DNA from: Sphingomonadaceae bacterium
Lineage (GTDB): Bacteria > Pseudomonadota > Alphaproteobacteria > Sphingomonadales > Sphingomonadaceae
Assembly: GCA_947473355.1 (NCBI GenBank)
Contig: CANJCQ010000049.1
Coordinates: 1 to 32,057, forward strand
Length of the DNA stretch: 32,057 nt
Direction: 5' to 3'
Shown here one piece after another: positions 17,438 to 26,817 of this stretch. The position numbers and the translations under genes are program-made. Numbering within the stretch: position 1 is the first letter of the stretch; each line of letters begins with the position of its first letter. The notes under the pieces were generated by a model. It worked only from the letters and a program-made list of their open reading frames with translations. It made no database searches and had not been told where the DNA came from.

Positions 17438-17706
17438 GTCTGGTCCCCACATTTGTCGACCTTGCCGCTGTCGCCGACATTCTTGGCGAGCTCGGCAATG
17501 AAGTGGGGGCGCTTGGCGTCTCGCTATGCTGCGATCCGGCTGTGGCCGCGGCGCACATGGAGGAATTGCAGGCTTTCGACCTGATCGCACAGAAGCAGCG
17601 CGGTCTGGCCGCACTGTTGCGTGCCGAGTGCCCGGTCGCTGCCCTGGCCGCACTGGGTCTGGACGAGCTTAAATTGCGGCTGGGGTCATCCTTCGACCGG
17701 TCCTGA
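17434..17706 (+). CDS. Small helical protein of unknown function
   Basis: A 90-residue frame from GTG 17434. The protein looks genuinely coding: FVDLAAVADILGELGNEVGALG, then HMEELQAFDLIAQKQRGLAALLR, with hydrophobic heptad-like spacing, two adjacent Cys (about 32-33) and no low-complexity runs. It has no signal peptide or TM helix and is predicted to be an all-helical cytoplasmic protein. No clear Shine-Dalgarno is visible; translation may be coupled to the short ORF that overlaps its start. It is isolated between divergent sulfite dehydrogenase genes and a convergent operon. Two minus-strand frames over the same DNA look like shadows. Family not recognised. Confidence 0.55.
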   Translation: MSLVPTFVDLAAVADILGELGNEVGALGVSLCCDPAVAAAHMEELQAFDLIAQKQRGLAALLRAECPVAALAALGLDELKLRLGSSFDRS

Positions 17707-17726
17707 GTTGAGGGACGGATTGGGGC

Positions 17727-17989
17727 TCAATCGCCCTCTGTCGCCCGGTCCATCATGTCCATGAAGTCGCGAGCTGCTTCCTGGTCTGCCTTGTCCTTGA
17801 AGGCGACATCCAGATCGGGGGCGGCGCCAAGCATGAACATCAGGGTCCACAGCGCAAAACGACGGCTGTGGTCCTTTTCCAGGCCGAATTCGACGCGCAT
17901 GTGCTCGATTCCGGCCTCCAGCGCCGCGGGGGTGAGCGTTGGCAGATCGGCCGTGCCGAAATAGCGCCGCATCTGGTCGTCGAAATCCA

Positions 17990-17990
<1 letters not shown>
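17727..17990 (-). CDS. Small conserved-looking hypothetical protein coupled to the ABC-F gene
   Basis: An 87-residue acidic helical protein (MDFDDQMRRYFGTADLPTL to the C terminus MMDRATEGD). Its ATG shares a base with the TAA of the ABC-F gene (TAATG), so it is translated as the second gene of that operon. A longer start at 18032 is possible but would overlap the ABC-F coding end. Composition (FALWTLMFMLGAAPDLDVAF) suggests a compact soluble fold. Function unknown; the coupling hints at a partner of the ABC-F protein, which is only inference. Confidence 0.7.
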
Positions 17991-19879
<1,889 letters not shown>

Positions 19880-19909
19880 GTGCGGGTCAGTTAGCTCTGC
19901 AAAGTTTCA

Positions 19910-19935
19910 TGTCGAAATCCCCACGACACGAACGG
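19910..19935. repeat. Degenerate REP-like motif
   Basis: Between the UPF0178 and ABC-F genes, TGTCG (19910-19914) and CGACA (19924-19928) can form a short stem, and CGACACGAACGG (19924-19935) repeats the 12-mer found at 37-48. This suggests a decayed copy of the same interspersed element. Confidence 0.35.
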
Positions 19936-19955
19936 GGAGGGGTGGTTGTATCCGG

Positions 19956-20429
19956 TCAAAGCGGAGCGGCTCTAGCGGACCGTGCGAGGCGCACAAGCGC
20001 TTCGTCGAGCGCAGAGAGAAAACGCGACCGGTCGGCCTTGCTGAACGGAGCAGGGCCGCCGATGATGTCGCCGCCGGCGCGCAGGTCGGCCATGATCGCG
20101 CGAGTGGCAACCGCGCTGCCGATCGAGGCCGTGGTGAAGGGCTTGCCGTTATGGGCGAGCACCGTGCCGCCAGCTTTCAGACAGCGATCCGCGAGCAGGA
20201 TGTCGGCAGTGATCACCACGCTCGCCTGATCGCAGTTCTCCGCGATCCAGTCATCGGCGGCATCGAAGCTGTCGCTGACAATCATGCGGCTGACCAGCGG
20301 ATGCTCGGGGATTCGCATCCGGCTGTTGCTGACCACCACCACCGGTACGGCGAGGCGTAAAGCGACCCGGTAGATCTCTTCCTTGACCGGGCAGGCATCG
20401 GCATCGACCAGGATGCGGATTTCCGGCAT
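19956..20429 (-). CDS. UPF0178 (YaiI/YqxD, DUF188) family protein
   Basis: A 157-residue protein beginning with [19 protein letters not shown], the signature of the UPF0178 family. A central [23 protein letters not shown] segment and a [22 protein letters not shown] terminus complete the usual full length. The PIN-like acidic residues ([14 protein letters not shown]) hint at a nuclease fold but no activity is established. AGGA lies 8 nt before the ATG. It begins 17 nt after the DEAD-box helicase gene and is probably co-transcribed. Confidence 0.9.
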   Translation of the reverse strand: MPEIRILVDADACPVKEEIYRVALRLAVPVVVVSNSRMRIPEHPLVSRMIVSDSFDAADDWIAENCDQASVVITADILLADRCLKAGGTVLAHNGKPFTTASIGSAVATRAIMADLRAGGDIIGGPAPFSKADRSRFLSALDEALVRLARSARAAPL

Positions 20430-20446
20430 TTACGGATTCCTGGAAA

Positions 20447-22495
20447 TCACGGACGAGGGCCCTTGTAGCCCGGCTTGCCCTTGAAACCCGGCCTGCCCTT
20501 GAAGGCGCCCCCCCCGCCCTTGAACGGCGGCTTGCCTTTGAAACCGGGCTTGGCGGCAAAGCCGGACTTGGCCCCGAAGGCCGGCTTGGCCTTGTAGCTA
20601 CCCTTACCAGCGCCATCACCCGTGCGCGGCGCCAGCGTAGTGCGGGGCTGGCCTTGCGAGCGCTCGCCTTGCTGCTGGAGGGTCTGCGGCTGATATTCTT
20701 CGCTCGGGGTGTGGCCTGCTTCGGGGCGATATTCGTTTTGCGGTGTTGGGCGCGGTGCTTCGTCACGCCGTGGCCTGTGCTCTCGCCGCTCTTCTGCGCG
20801 CGGCGCATGGCGAATGGCATGGGTTGGGCCGCTGCGCTGTTCCGGCCGGGCGCGGCGGTTTTCTCGCGCATTCTCGCGCGGGGCTTCGGGTGAAAGCTCG
20901 ATGGTGATCCCGCTCTCGTCCTCGCCGCCGGGAACCGAGGTGCGGGAGAGTGCTTCGCGGAACTTGGCTTCGATGGTGCGGGGGACCTGGAAGAAGGTTT
21001 CCGAGGCAGCAATGCGGATCGCACCGATCTCGTTCTTGGTGATATGCCCGCGGCGGCACAGCAAGGGCAGGATCCAGCGCGGATCGGCGTTCTGCTGGCG
21101 GCCGATGTCCATGCGGAACCAGACGGTGTCATCAAAGCCGGGGCGATGATGCGGCTCACGCTGCCCTGCGTCGCGGGGCTGCGAAGACAGGTCGATCATT
21201 TCCTCAGCGCCCGGCAGGCGGCTGCTATGGGCGCGGACCAAGGCCAATGCGATGTCCTCGGGCGTCTTGCTCTCGAGCAATTTCGCGGCGAGTTCGCGCT
21301 CTTCGTCGTTCGCCTCGATCGGTTCCATCAATGCGGTGAGCAGGCGGTCGCGGTCCTGCACGCGGATCATCTCCGGGGTCGGGACCGAAACCCATTCGGC
21401 ATCAATCCGCGCCGAACGCAGCATCATCTCGACCCGGCGACGGCGCGGATAGGGCACGATGAGCACGGCTGTGCCCTTTTTGCCGGCGCGCCCGGTGCGG
21501 CCCGAACGGTGCTGGAGAATCTCGGCATCGCGCGGAACTTCGACATGGATGACGAGGCTCAGCGAAGCGACATCGATGCCGCGCGCGGCAACATCGGTCG
21601 CAACGCAGACCCGTGCGCGTTTATCCCGCAATGCTTGCAGCGCATGGTTGCGCTCGTTCTGGCTGTGCTCGCCCGACAGCGCCACGGCAGTGAATCCGCG
21701 TTCGACGAGCGTGGCGTGGAGGTGGCGGACATTGTCGCGCGTCGCGCAGAACAGCATCGCCGTTTCCGCTTCGTGATAGCGCAGAAGATTGATCACCGCA
21801 TGTTCGATTTCGGACGGTGAAACCGCCATCGCCTGATATGCGATATCGACGTGGCCTTGCTGGTCGTCGACTGTCGAAATGCGCAGGGCGTCGTTCTGGT
21901 AACGTTTGGCGAGCGCAACAATCGGCTTGGGCATAGTCGCCGAAAACAGCAGGGTTTTGCGCCCGGAAGGCGTCGCGTCGAGGATTTCCTCAAGGTCGTC
22001 GCGAAAGCCCATGTCGAGCATTTCGTCGGCTTCATCCAGCACCACGAATTGCAGCGCAGTAAGGTCGAGCGCGCCGCGCTCGAGATGATCGCGCAGGCGG
22101 CCCGGAGTGCCGACGATGACATGGGTGCCGCCATGCAGCGCGCGCCGCTCGCGCGAAGGGTCCATGCCGCCGACGCAGGTCGTCATGCGCAGGCCCAGCG
22201 GGGCGAACAGCCAGGCCAGCTCCTGACTCACCTGAAGCGCCAGCTCGCGGGTTGGCGCGATTACCAGCGCCAGCGGCGCGCCCGGCGGCGGGATGGTCGC
22301 GTCGTCCGCCAGCAGCTGCACGCCAATGGCGAGGCCGAAGGCGACGGTCTTGCCCGAGCCGGTCCGCGCCGAAACCACCAGATCGCGCCCCAGCGCCTCG
22401 TCCTGGATGACAGCGGCCTGGACGGAAGTCGGCTCGGCATAGCCGCGGGCGGCAAGGGCAGTGGCGAGCGGGACGGGCAGTTCGGAAAAGAGCAT
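20447..22495 (-). CDS. DEAD-box RNA helicase with DbpA-type RNA-binding domain and Gly/Lys/Phe repeat tail
   Basis: A 682-residue RNA helicase. The Q motif (PTSVQ) and motif I ARTGSGKT (43-50) open the first RecA domain, with DEAD in VVLDEADEMLDMGF and SATMP; the second RecA domain has HRSGRTGRAG. A DbpA/CsdA-like RNA-binding domain follows (about 475-550, WILPLLCRRGHITKNEIGAIRI), then a basic disordered region and a tail of imperfect GFKGKP units (last 60 residues). It likely remodels rRNA or cold-stable mRNA. A 153-nt non-coding leader separates it from the MOSC gene, fitting the long leaders common for CsdA-type genes. Confidence 0.92.
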   Translation of the reverse strand: MLFSELPVPLATALAARGYAEPTSVQAAVIQDEALGRDLVVSARTGSGKTVAFGLAIGVQLLADDATIPPPGAPLALVIAPTRELALQVSQELAWLFAPLGLRMTTCVGGMDPSRERRALHGGTHVIVGTPGRLRDHLERGALDLTALQFVVLDEADEMLDMGFRDDLEEILDATPSGRKTLLFSATMPKPIVALAKRYQNDALRISTVDDQQGHVDIAYQAMAVSPSEIEHAVINLLRYHEAETAMLFCATRDNVRHLHATLVERGFTAVALSGEHSQNERNHALQALRDKRARVCVATDVAARGIDVASLSLVIHVEVPRDAEILQHRSGRTGRAGKKGTAVLIVPYPRRRRVEMMLRSARIDAEWVSVPTPEMIRVQDRDRLLTALMEPIEANDEERELAAKLLESKTPEDIALALVRAHSSRLPGAEEMIDLSSQPRDAGQREPHHRPGFDDTVWFRMDIGRQQNADPRWILPLLCRRGHITKNEIGAIRIAASETFFQVPRTIEAKFREALSRTSVPGGEDESGITIELSPEAPRENARENRRARPEQRSGPTHAIRHAPRAEERREHRPRRDEAPRPTPQNEYRPEAGHTPSEEYQPQTLQQQGERSQGQPRTTLAPRTGDGAGKGSYKAKPAFGAKSGFAAKPGFKGKPPFKGGGGAFKGRPGFKGKPGYKGPRP

Positions 22496-22648
22496 GGGCC
22501 TCGATGGGATGGGGCGCGGATGGCGACAGGCCTTTATGGGCTTGCACGTCGATCAGGGAAGCGCCTGGGGGTGGCCGACCGTGGCCAGCTGCCCGCCCAT
22601 AGGCGCAAGTTGCAAAAAACACCACCGGCAAATTGCTGCACTGCGATA

Positions 22649-23305
22649 TCAGCTCAATTGAGCAAGTGCCTTCGCTGCAGACTCGCGCCAGGCGGCGGCC
22701 AGAACTTCCATCCCGGCCAGCCTGCGCAGCGCGGCGGGATCTTGCTTGCCCGCGCCCCGGACGATCAGATCGAAGGTCCGCTCGACTGTCCATTCGGGCA
22801 GGCTGCGCTCTATCAGTTCGATCCTGTCGCCAGCCTGCACTGCGCCTGGCTCCAGCACGCGGTAATACCAACCCGCCCGCCCGGTCTTGACGACTTGCGC
22901 GGTGAGTTTGGGCAGGCCGAAGCGGTGGCTGATCTTCCAGCACGGCTTGCGGCCATGGCTGAGCTCGACCAGCGCGGAACCCAGCCGGAACCGGTCGCCG
23001 ATGCAGACTTCGGTCTCGATCATGCCGAGCGCCGAGATGTTCTCGCCAAAGCCGCCGGGAGCACCGAGCAGCGGATGATCGCCGATCTTGCCGTGCCAGA
23101 AAGGATAGTGATCGAAAGGATAGTGGTGGATGGCCTTGTCAGGGCCGCCGTGGTGGACGGGATCGGCTTGCTCGTCACCCGCAAGGCCGAGCATTCCGAT
23201 GGCCACGAGACCTGACTTCGGAAACTTGGCAATGGCGCTTGGCTCATCGGGCGCGCGGAATGGGGTGATCGTGCCAGTTTGGACCGAGAGGATTTCAGCA
23301 GTCAT
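22649..23305 (-). CDS. MOSC-domain protein (YiiM-like)
   Basis: A 218-residue MOSC protein. Motifs include GDEQADPVHHGGPDKAIHHY, FGENISALGM and a conserved Cys in HGRKPCWKIS, the residue proposed to carry sulfur in MOSC-type molybdenum sulfurtransferase relatives. A 3-alpha C-terminal extension makes it YiiM-like rather than a Moco sulfurase; YiiM is linked to N-hydroxylated-compound reduction. ATG at 23305 has AGGA 7 nt upstream and is preferred over the longer frame to 23326. Flanked by the helicase leader and a small membrane-protein gene. Confidence 0.87.
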   Translation of the reverse strand: MTAEILSVQTGTITPFRAPDEPSAIAKFPKSGLVAIGMLGLAGDEQADPVHHGGPDKAIHHYPFDHYPFWHGKIGDHPLLGAPGGFGENISALGMIETEVCIGDRFRLGSALVELSHGRKPCWKISHRFGLPKLTAQVVKTGRAGWYYRVLEPGAVQAGDRIELIERSLPEWTVERTFDLIVRGAGKQDPAALRRLAGMEVLAAAWRESAAKALAQLS

Positions 23306-23350
23306 GGGCGTCCTGGCCGATTCCACGCAACTATGCGCTCATAATCCAAA

Positions 23351-23752
23351 CTAACCGACCCGGCCTTCTTCGATATAGCGCTTCACTGCAGGCAGGACGC
23401 TGCCGAGCAACTGCTTGCGTATCGGCGTGACCACCATGGCAAGGACGGCCATCGGCCACAGGCTGGTGATGAACAGGAACAGCGCCAGCCCTATCCCGAT
23501 GGCGGCGACTGTGGCCGCGCGCTTTGCCCTGCCGTTATCGACGCCAGTATCTGCGCGACCAATGCCGCTAGCCGGCGATGAAGGTGATGGCGCTGCAGTC
23601 GGAGTGCGGCTCACTCCGTCAAGCGCGGATCGCGGCTGAGCCAAGGGGGCTGGTGATGAAACCTGAACACCAGCCATGCTGTCATGCACGATCAGCCGAC
23701 CGTCCTTTTCCTCAATGCGGTATCGCGAAGGGGGTGGTTTATCGAGGGCCAT
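23351..23752 (-). CDS. Small membrane protein of unknown function
   Basis: A 133-residue protein with a charged N terminus (YRIEEKDGRLIVHDS), a Pro/Ser/Ala-rich disordered linker (about 35-75) and a C-terminal hydrophobic helix pair (about 78-112, AIGIGLALFLFITSLWPM) ending in a basic amphipathic tail. ATG at 23752 has AGGA 7 nt upstream; an in-frame TTG at 23782 is less likely. It starts 39 nt after the HNH endonuclease stop, probably in one transcript. Family not recognised. Confidence 0.7.
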   Translation of the reverse strand: MALDKPPPSRYRIEEKDGRLIVHDSMAGVQVSSPAPLAQPRSALDGVSRTPTAAPSPSSPASGIGRADTGVDNGRAKRAATVAAIGIGLALFLFITSLWPMAVLAMVVTPIRKQLLGSVLPAVKRYIEEGRVG

Positions 23753-23791
23753 ACAGCGATCCTGCCAGAATTGCGCGGCCAATCAAGCCCC

Positions 23792-24400
23792 TCAAGCCTC
23801 CAGCTCGACATCCCAGTAAAGCCAGTCCCGCCAGGTCTCATGCAAATAGCCCGGCGGAAAGGCGCGGCCTCTTTCCTGCAATTGCCAATTCGTCGGTCGG
23901 ATCGGTTCGAGCAGCAGCGGCATCTTCGCCTGCGCCGGTGTGCGCCCGCCCTTGCGCATGTTGCATGGTGCGCAGGCGGTGGCGACATTTTCCCAGCTGG
24001 TTTTGCCGCCGAGCCGCCTTGGCACGACGTGGTCGAAGGTCAGGTTCTGAGGGCTGCCGCAATACTGGCAGATGAAGCGGTCGCGCAGGAACAGGTTGAA
24101 GCGGGTGAAGGCGGGGAATTCCGATGGTTTCACATATTGCCTGAGAGCGATCACCGAGGGAATCGGCATCGACCAGCTGGGGCTGTGCACCTCGCGCTGA
24201 TAACTCGCGACAATATCGACGCGTTCAAGAAACACCGCCTTGATCGCGGTTTGCCAAGGCCACAGGCTCAGCGGGAAATAGGAGAGTGGGGTGTAGTCGG
24301 CATTGAGCACGAGCGCCGGGCACGCAGACAGACTTCTGGTGGGATCATCCCCTGCGCTGCGGAAGTGTGCCGCGCGCTCGATCAGCTCCGACTTGAGCAT
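23792..24400 (-). CDS. HNH endonuclease family protein
   Basis: A 202-residue protein with a C-terminal HNH nuclease fold: CQYCG, FDHVVPRRLGGKTSWENV and CAPCNMRKG supply the Zn-binding Cys pairs and HNH residues. The N-terminal half (LVLNADYTPLSYFPLSLWPW) is the conserved segment of the widespread chromosomal HNH family found in alphaproteobacteria. ATG at 24400 fits the family N terminus; an in-frame GTG at 24439 would add 13 residues. No phage or restriction genes lie nearby, so it is likely a housekeeping DNA-processing enzyme rather than a defence gene. Confidence 0.85.
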   Translation of the reverse strand: MLKSELIERAAHFRSAGDDPTRSLSACPALVLNADYTPLSYFPLSLWPWQTAIKAVFLERVDIVASYQREVHSPSWSMPIPSVIALRQYVKPSEFPAFTRFNLFLRDRFICQYCGSPQNLTFDHVVPRRLGGKTSWENVATACAPCNMRKGGRTPAQAKMPLLLEPIRPTNWQLQERGRAFPPGYLHETWRDWLYWDVELEA

Positions 24401-24518
24401 GTTCCCAATTTGCAGACTGGCATTACGGTTTGATGGCACTGCATGAGGCTAAACAACACGGGCCCCCTGCGCGCGTCAAGGCTTGCCATGCCAGACAATC
24501 CACAGGAAGGAAGCGGAG

Positions 24519-25364
24519 ATGATCCGCACCCGTTTCGCCCCCAGCCCCAATGGCTCGCTGCATCTGGGCCATGCCTGGGCGGCGATTGTCGCGCACGATC
24601 TGGCGCGCTTGCATGGCGGCGAGTTTCTGCTGCGGATCGAAGATATCGACGGCACTCGCAGCCGGGCGGGGCTGGTCGATCAATTTCTCGCCGATCTCGA
24701 GTGGCTGGGGCTAGGCTGGGCTGGCGAAGTGACCTTCCAGTCGGCCCGGCTGGATAGTTATGCGGCGGCGGGCGAACGGCTCAAGGTCATGGGCTTGCTC
24801 TATCCCTGCCACTGCACCCGCGCCGAAGTGGCCGCTGCCGCGCATACCATCGGGCCGGACGGGCCGGTCTATCCGGGGACCTGCCGGGGCAGGGCGCTCG
24901 ATCCCGAAAGCGCGGCCTGGCGAATCGATATGGCCCGGGCCATGAAGCTCGCCGGGCCGCTCAGCTGGACCGATGAACTGGCCGGCGAGCAGCGCGCCCA
25001 TCCCGATCTGTTCGGCGATGTCGTGCTGCTGCGCAAGGATGCGCCTGCCTCCTATCACCTCGCGGTGACGCTCGACGATTCGGCGCAGGACATTACCTTG
25101 GTGACGCGCGGCGCCGATCTGTTCGCGGCGACTCATGTGCACAGGCTGTTGCAGGCGCTGCTCGGCCTGGCACAGCCCAAGTGGCATCATCACGCCTTGC
25201 TGGTCGACATGGATGGCAAGAAACTCGCCAAGCGGCGGGGTTCGTCCGCGCTCGCCGATCTGCGCCATGCCGGTGAAGACGGGCTGGCGTTGGCGGGCGC
25301 ACTGCGCGCCCATCGCTTCCCCGCTGGCATTTCACTCGGGCTTGGCGTAGGAGCGCCCCCATGA
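24519..25364 (+). CDS. gluQ: Glutamyl-Q tRNA(Asp) synthetase
   Basis: A 281-residue truncated class I GluRS-like enzyme that attaches glutamate to queuosine of tRNA-Asp. The HIGH motif is HLGH (15-18) in RFAPSPNGSLHLGHAW; the Zn-site Cys lie in CHCTRAE and YPGTCRG; the KMSKS-equivalent is KKLAKRRGS near residue 240. The anticodon-binding domain of GluRS is absent, as expected. ATG 24519 follows GGAAGGAAGCGGAG and is preferred over 24483. The stop overlaps the next ATG (ATGA). Confidence 0.92.
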   Translation: MIRTRFAPSPNGSLHLGHAWAAIVAHDLARLHGGEFLLRIEDIDGTRSRAGLVDQFLADLEWLGLGWAGEVTFQSARLDSYAAAGERLKVMGLLYPCHCTRAEVAAAAHTIGPDGPVYPGTCRGRALDPESAAWRIDMARAMKLAGPLSWTDELAGEQRAHPDLFGDVVLLRKDAPASYHLAVTLDDSAQDITLVTRGADLFAATHVHRLLQALLGLAQPKWHHHALLVDMDGKKLAKRRGSSALADLRHAGEDGLALAGALRAHRFPAGISLGLGVGAPP

Positions 25365-25594
25365 AAAACGCATTCTTCGCCATAGTGATCATCGGCCTGA
25401 TGATCATGGTCGTCTACAGCCTGGTGCGCGGCATCGTGGCGTTCCTGCGCAGCTACAAGGAAGACCTGGGCCGCGATCCGTCGCTTGGGCCGAGCGAAAA
25501 CCAGCTGCTGCAGAACAAGATGATGATGGCGCGGATCAAGTGGCAGGCCCTGGCCATCGTCGTGGTCGGCGTCGCCCTGGCGATGGCGCACTAG
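25361..25594 (+). CDS. Small twin-TM protein, HIG1-domain-like
   Basis: A 77-residue inner-membrane protein with TM helices at about 4-24 and 58-75 joined by a polar loop. QNKMMMARIKWQALAIVVV resembles the HIG1 (hypoxia-induced gene 1) motif known from respiratory-chain assembly factors and from alphaproteobacterial twin-TM proteins. The ATG overlaps the gluQ stop and the next gene begins 4 nt after its stop, so it is co-translated in the operon. A respiratory role is inference from the motif. Confidence 0.75.
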   Translation: MKNAFFAIVIIGLMIMVVYSLVRGIVAFLRSYKEDLGRDPSLGPSENQLLQNKMMMARIKWQALAIVVVGVALAMAH

Positions 25595-25598
25595 AAGC

Positions 25599-26180
25599 TT
25601 GGTCAAGCTCAACAAGATCTACACACGCACCGGCGACGACGGCACCACCGGCCTCGTCGATGGCTCGCGCCTGCCCAAACACGCCGCACGGATGGAAGCA
25701 ATCGGCGCGGTGGACGAGGCCAACAGCGCTATCGGGCTGGCCGTGGTCGCACTAGCGGATAGCGTGCATGCAAAGCCGCTGACCCGCATCCAGAACGATC
25801 TGTTCGATCTGGGCGCAGACCTTGCCACGCCCGGAACGGATTTCGCGCCCTCGGAAATGGTGCTGCGGATGGTCGCTTCACAAGCCACTTGGCTGGAAGG
25901 CCAGATCGATGCCCTCAATGAAGGCGTTCCCCCACTCACCAGCTTCATCCTGCCGGGCGGCAGCGAGGACGCAGCGCGAGTCCATATCGCGCGCGCCTCG
26001 GTGCGTAAGGCTGAGCGGGCGATGACTGCACTGGCCGAAGCTGATCCAGTCAATCCGGCAGCGCTGGCCTATGTCAACCGGCTGTCGGACTATCTCTTCG
26101 TGCTGGCCCGGGCAGTAAATGCCGCCGGGGCAGGAGACGTGCTGTGGGTGCCGGGGGCGAGCCGCGACCAGGCTGGTTAG
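25599..26180 (+). CDS. PduO-type cob(I)yrinic acid a,c-diamide adenosyltransferase
   Basis: A 193-residue ATP:cob(I)alamin adenosyltransferase of the PduO/MMAB family, making adenosylcobalamin. The N-terminal ATP-binding motif YTRTGDDGTTGL, then GAVDEANSAIG, VRKAERAM and the C-terminal VNRLSDYLFVLARAVN match the family end to end. Translation appears to begin with TTG at 25599, 4 nt after the HIG1-like gene stop; no strong Shine-Dalgarno is seen, so coupling is probable. No cobalamin riboswitch is recognisable upstream of the operon. Confidence 0.92.
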   Translation: MVKLNKIYTRTGDDGTTGLVDGSRLPKHAARMEAIGAVDEANSAIGLAVVALADSVHAKPLTRIQNDLFDLGADLATPGTDFAPSEMVLRMVASQATWLEGQIDALNEGVPPLTSFILPGGSEDAARVHIARASVRKAERAMTALAEADPVNPAALAYVNRLSDYLFVLARAVNAAGAGDVLWVPGASRDQAG

Positions 26181-26215
26181 TGCAAGCCAACAAAATCTGA
26201 ACCGAACCCGCCTAC

Positions 26216-26299
26216 CCTGAGCTTGTCGAAGGGCTGTTCTTGACTTCGTGCCTCACGCGCAACCGCTTGAAGAAAAAGCAGTCCTTCGACAAGCTCAGG
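26216..26299. repeat. Paired inverted REP element between convergent genes
   Basis: Two 21-bp arms, 26216-26236 and 26279-26299, are reverse complements with one mismatch (core CTGAGCTTGTCGAAG / CTTCGACAAGCTCAG). The 42-bp spacer adds TTCTT / AAGAA pairing next to the arms. This CTTGTCGAAG motif is a widespread interspersed repeat in sphingomonads. It lies between the convergent cobalamin adenosyltransferase and small membrane-protein genes and could act as a bidirectional transcript end. Confidence 0.85.
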
Positions 26300-26345
26300 A
26301 CAAACGGCGATGGGGTAATGTGATTCATTTCCTCAATCCCCGCCG

Positions 26346-26570
26346 CTAATGGCCCGCCTTCCCGGCCTCAGCATCATCGCCCTTTTTCTTGATCGACCAG
26401 GGATTGGGGTGGTTGATCTTCTCGGTCTGCGCGTCCTGCGCTTGCACTTTCGCAATCTGCAAACCCTCGGCGCCGCCGCCCGCGCTGAAGAAGCGGGCGA
26501 TGGTGAGGCACAGCGAAATGGCCCAGGCCAGGGCAATCCATCGGCTGCGAAAGAGGAGGTGAGTAAACAC
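26346..26570 (-). CDS. Small single-TM protein of unknown function
   Basis: A 74-residue frame starting with GTG at 26570, 8 nt after the stop of the preceding small gene. One TM helix (about 11-30, WIALAWAISLCLTIARFF) is followed by a polar tail rich in Gln, Lys and Asp. AGGA lies about 12 nt upstream, inside the end of the previous gene. Its N terminus resembles that of the neighbour (FRSRWIALAWA against FTSRWKALWWS), suggesting a tandem duplication. Family not recognised. Confidence 0.6.
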   Translation of the reverse strand: MFTHLLFRSRWIALAWAISLCLTIARFFSAGGGAEGLQIAKVQAQDAQTEKINHPNPWSIKKKGDDAEAGKAGH

Positions 26571-26578
26571 GCGGGGTG

Positions 26579-26800
26579 TCAGTCCTGATTGGACGTGCTT
26601 TGCGGGTTGTTCAGGCTCTTCAGGGCATCGGCGGCCTGCTGGGCATCCTTAGCGCTCTGGGCCTGCTCCTTGGCATCTGCCGCAGTTTCCTCTGCCGAGG
26701 GCACTGAGCAATAGGCGGTGAGCAATACGCCAGCCGACCACCACAGCGCTTTCCAGCGGCTGGTGAAAACAGTCATGATGCTGGGTCCGAACATGGCCAT
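26579..26800 (-). CDS. Small single-TM protein of unknown function, possible paralogue of the next gene
   Basis: A 73-residue protein with a short N-terminal region, one TM helix (about 18-34) and a charged, Ala/Gln-rich helical tail (AADAKEQAQSAKDAQQAADALK), probably a coiled coil. AGGG about 7 nt before ATG 26800 supports this start; an internal Met (26776) would remove eight residues. It begins 17 nt after the mutS stop and is probably co-transcribed with it. Function unknown. Confidence 0.6.
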   Translation of the reverse strand: MAMFGPSIMTVFTSRWKALWWSAGVLLTAYCSVPSAEETAADAKEQAQSAKDAQQAADALKSLNNPQSTSNQD

Positions 26801-26817
26801 AGTCTAACCCTGCGAGG

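Noticed and set aside
17271..17653. Two minus-strand frames opposite the small ORFs
   Set aside because: Arg/Pro/Ser-rich, overlapping each other in different frames, and less protein-like than the plus-strand 90-residue product.
22496..22648. Possible riboswitch or thermosensor in the helicase leader
   Set aside because: Only a 5-bp TGGCC/GGCCA stem is visible and no known class could be matched by eye.
23792..24400. HNH endonuclease as part of a defence or phage module
   Set aside because: Neighbours are all housekeeping genes, and the N-terminal segment matches the common chromosomal family.
26333..26536. Alternative minus-strand frame over the small TM gene
   Set aside because: Arg/Pro-rich and without the TM helix or operon spacing of the chosen frame.
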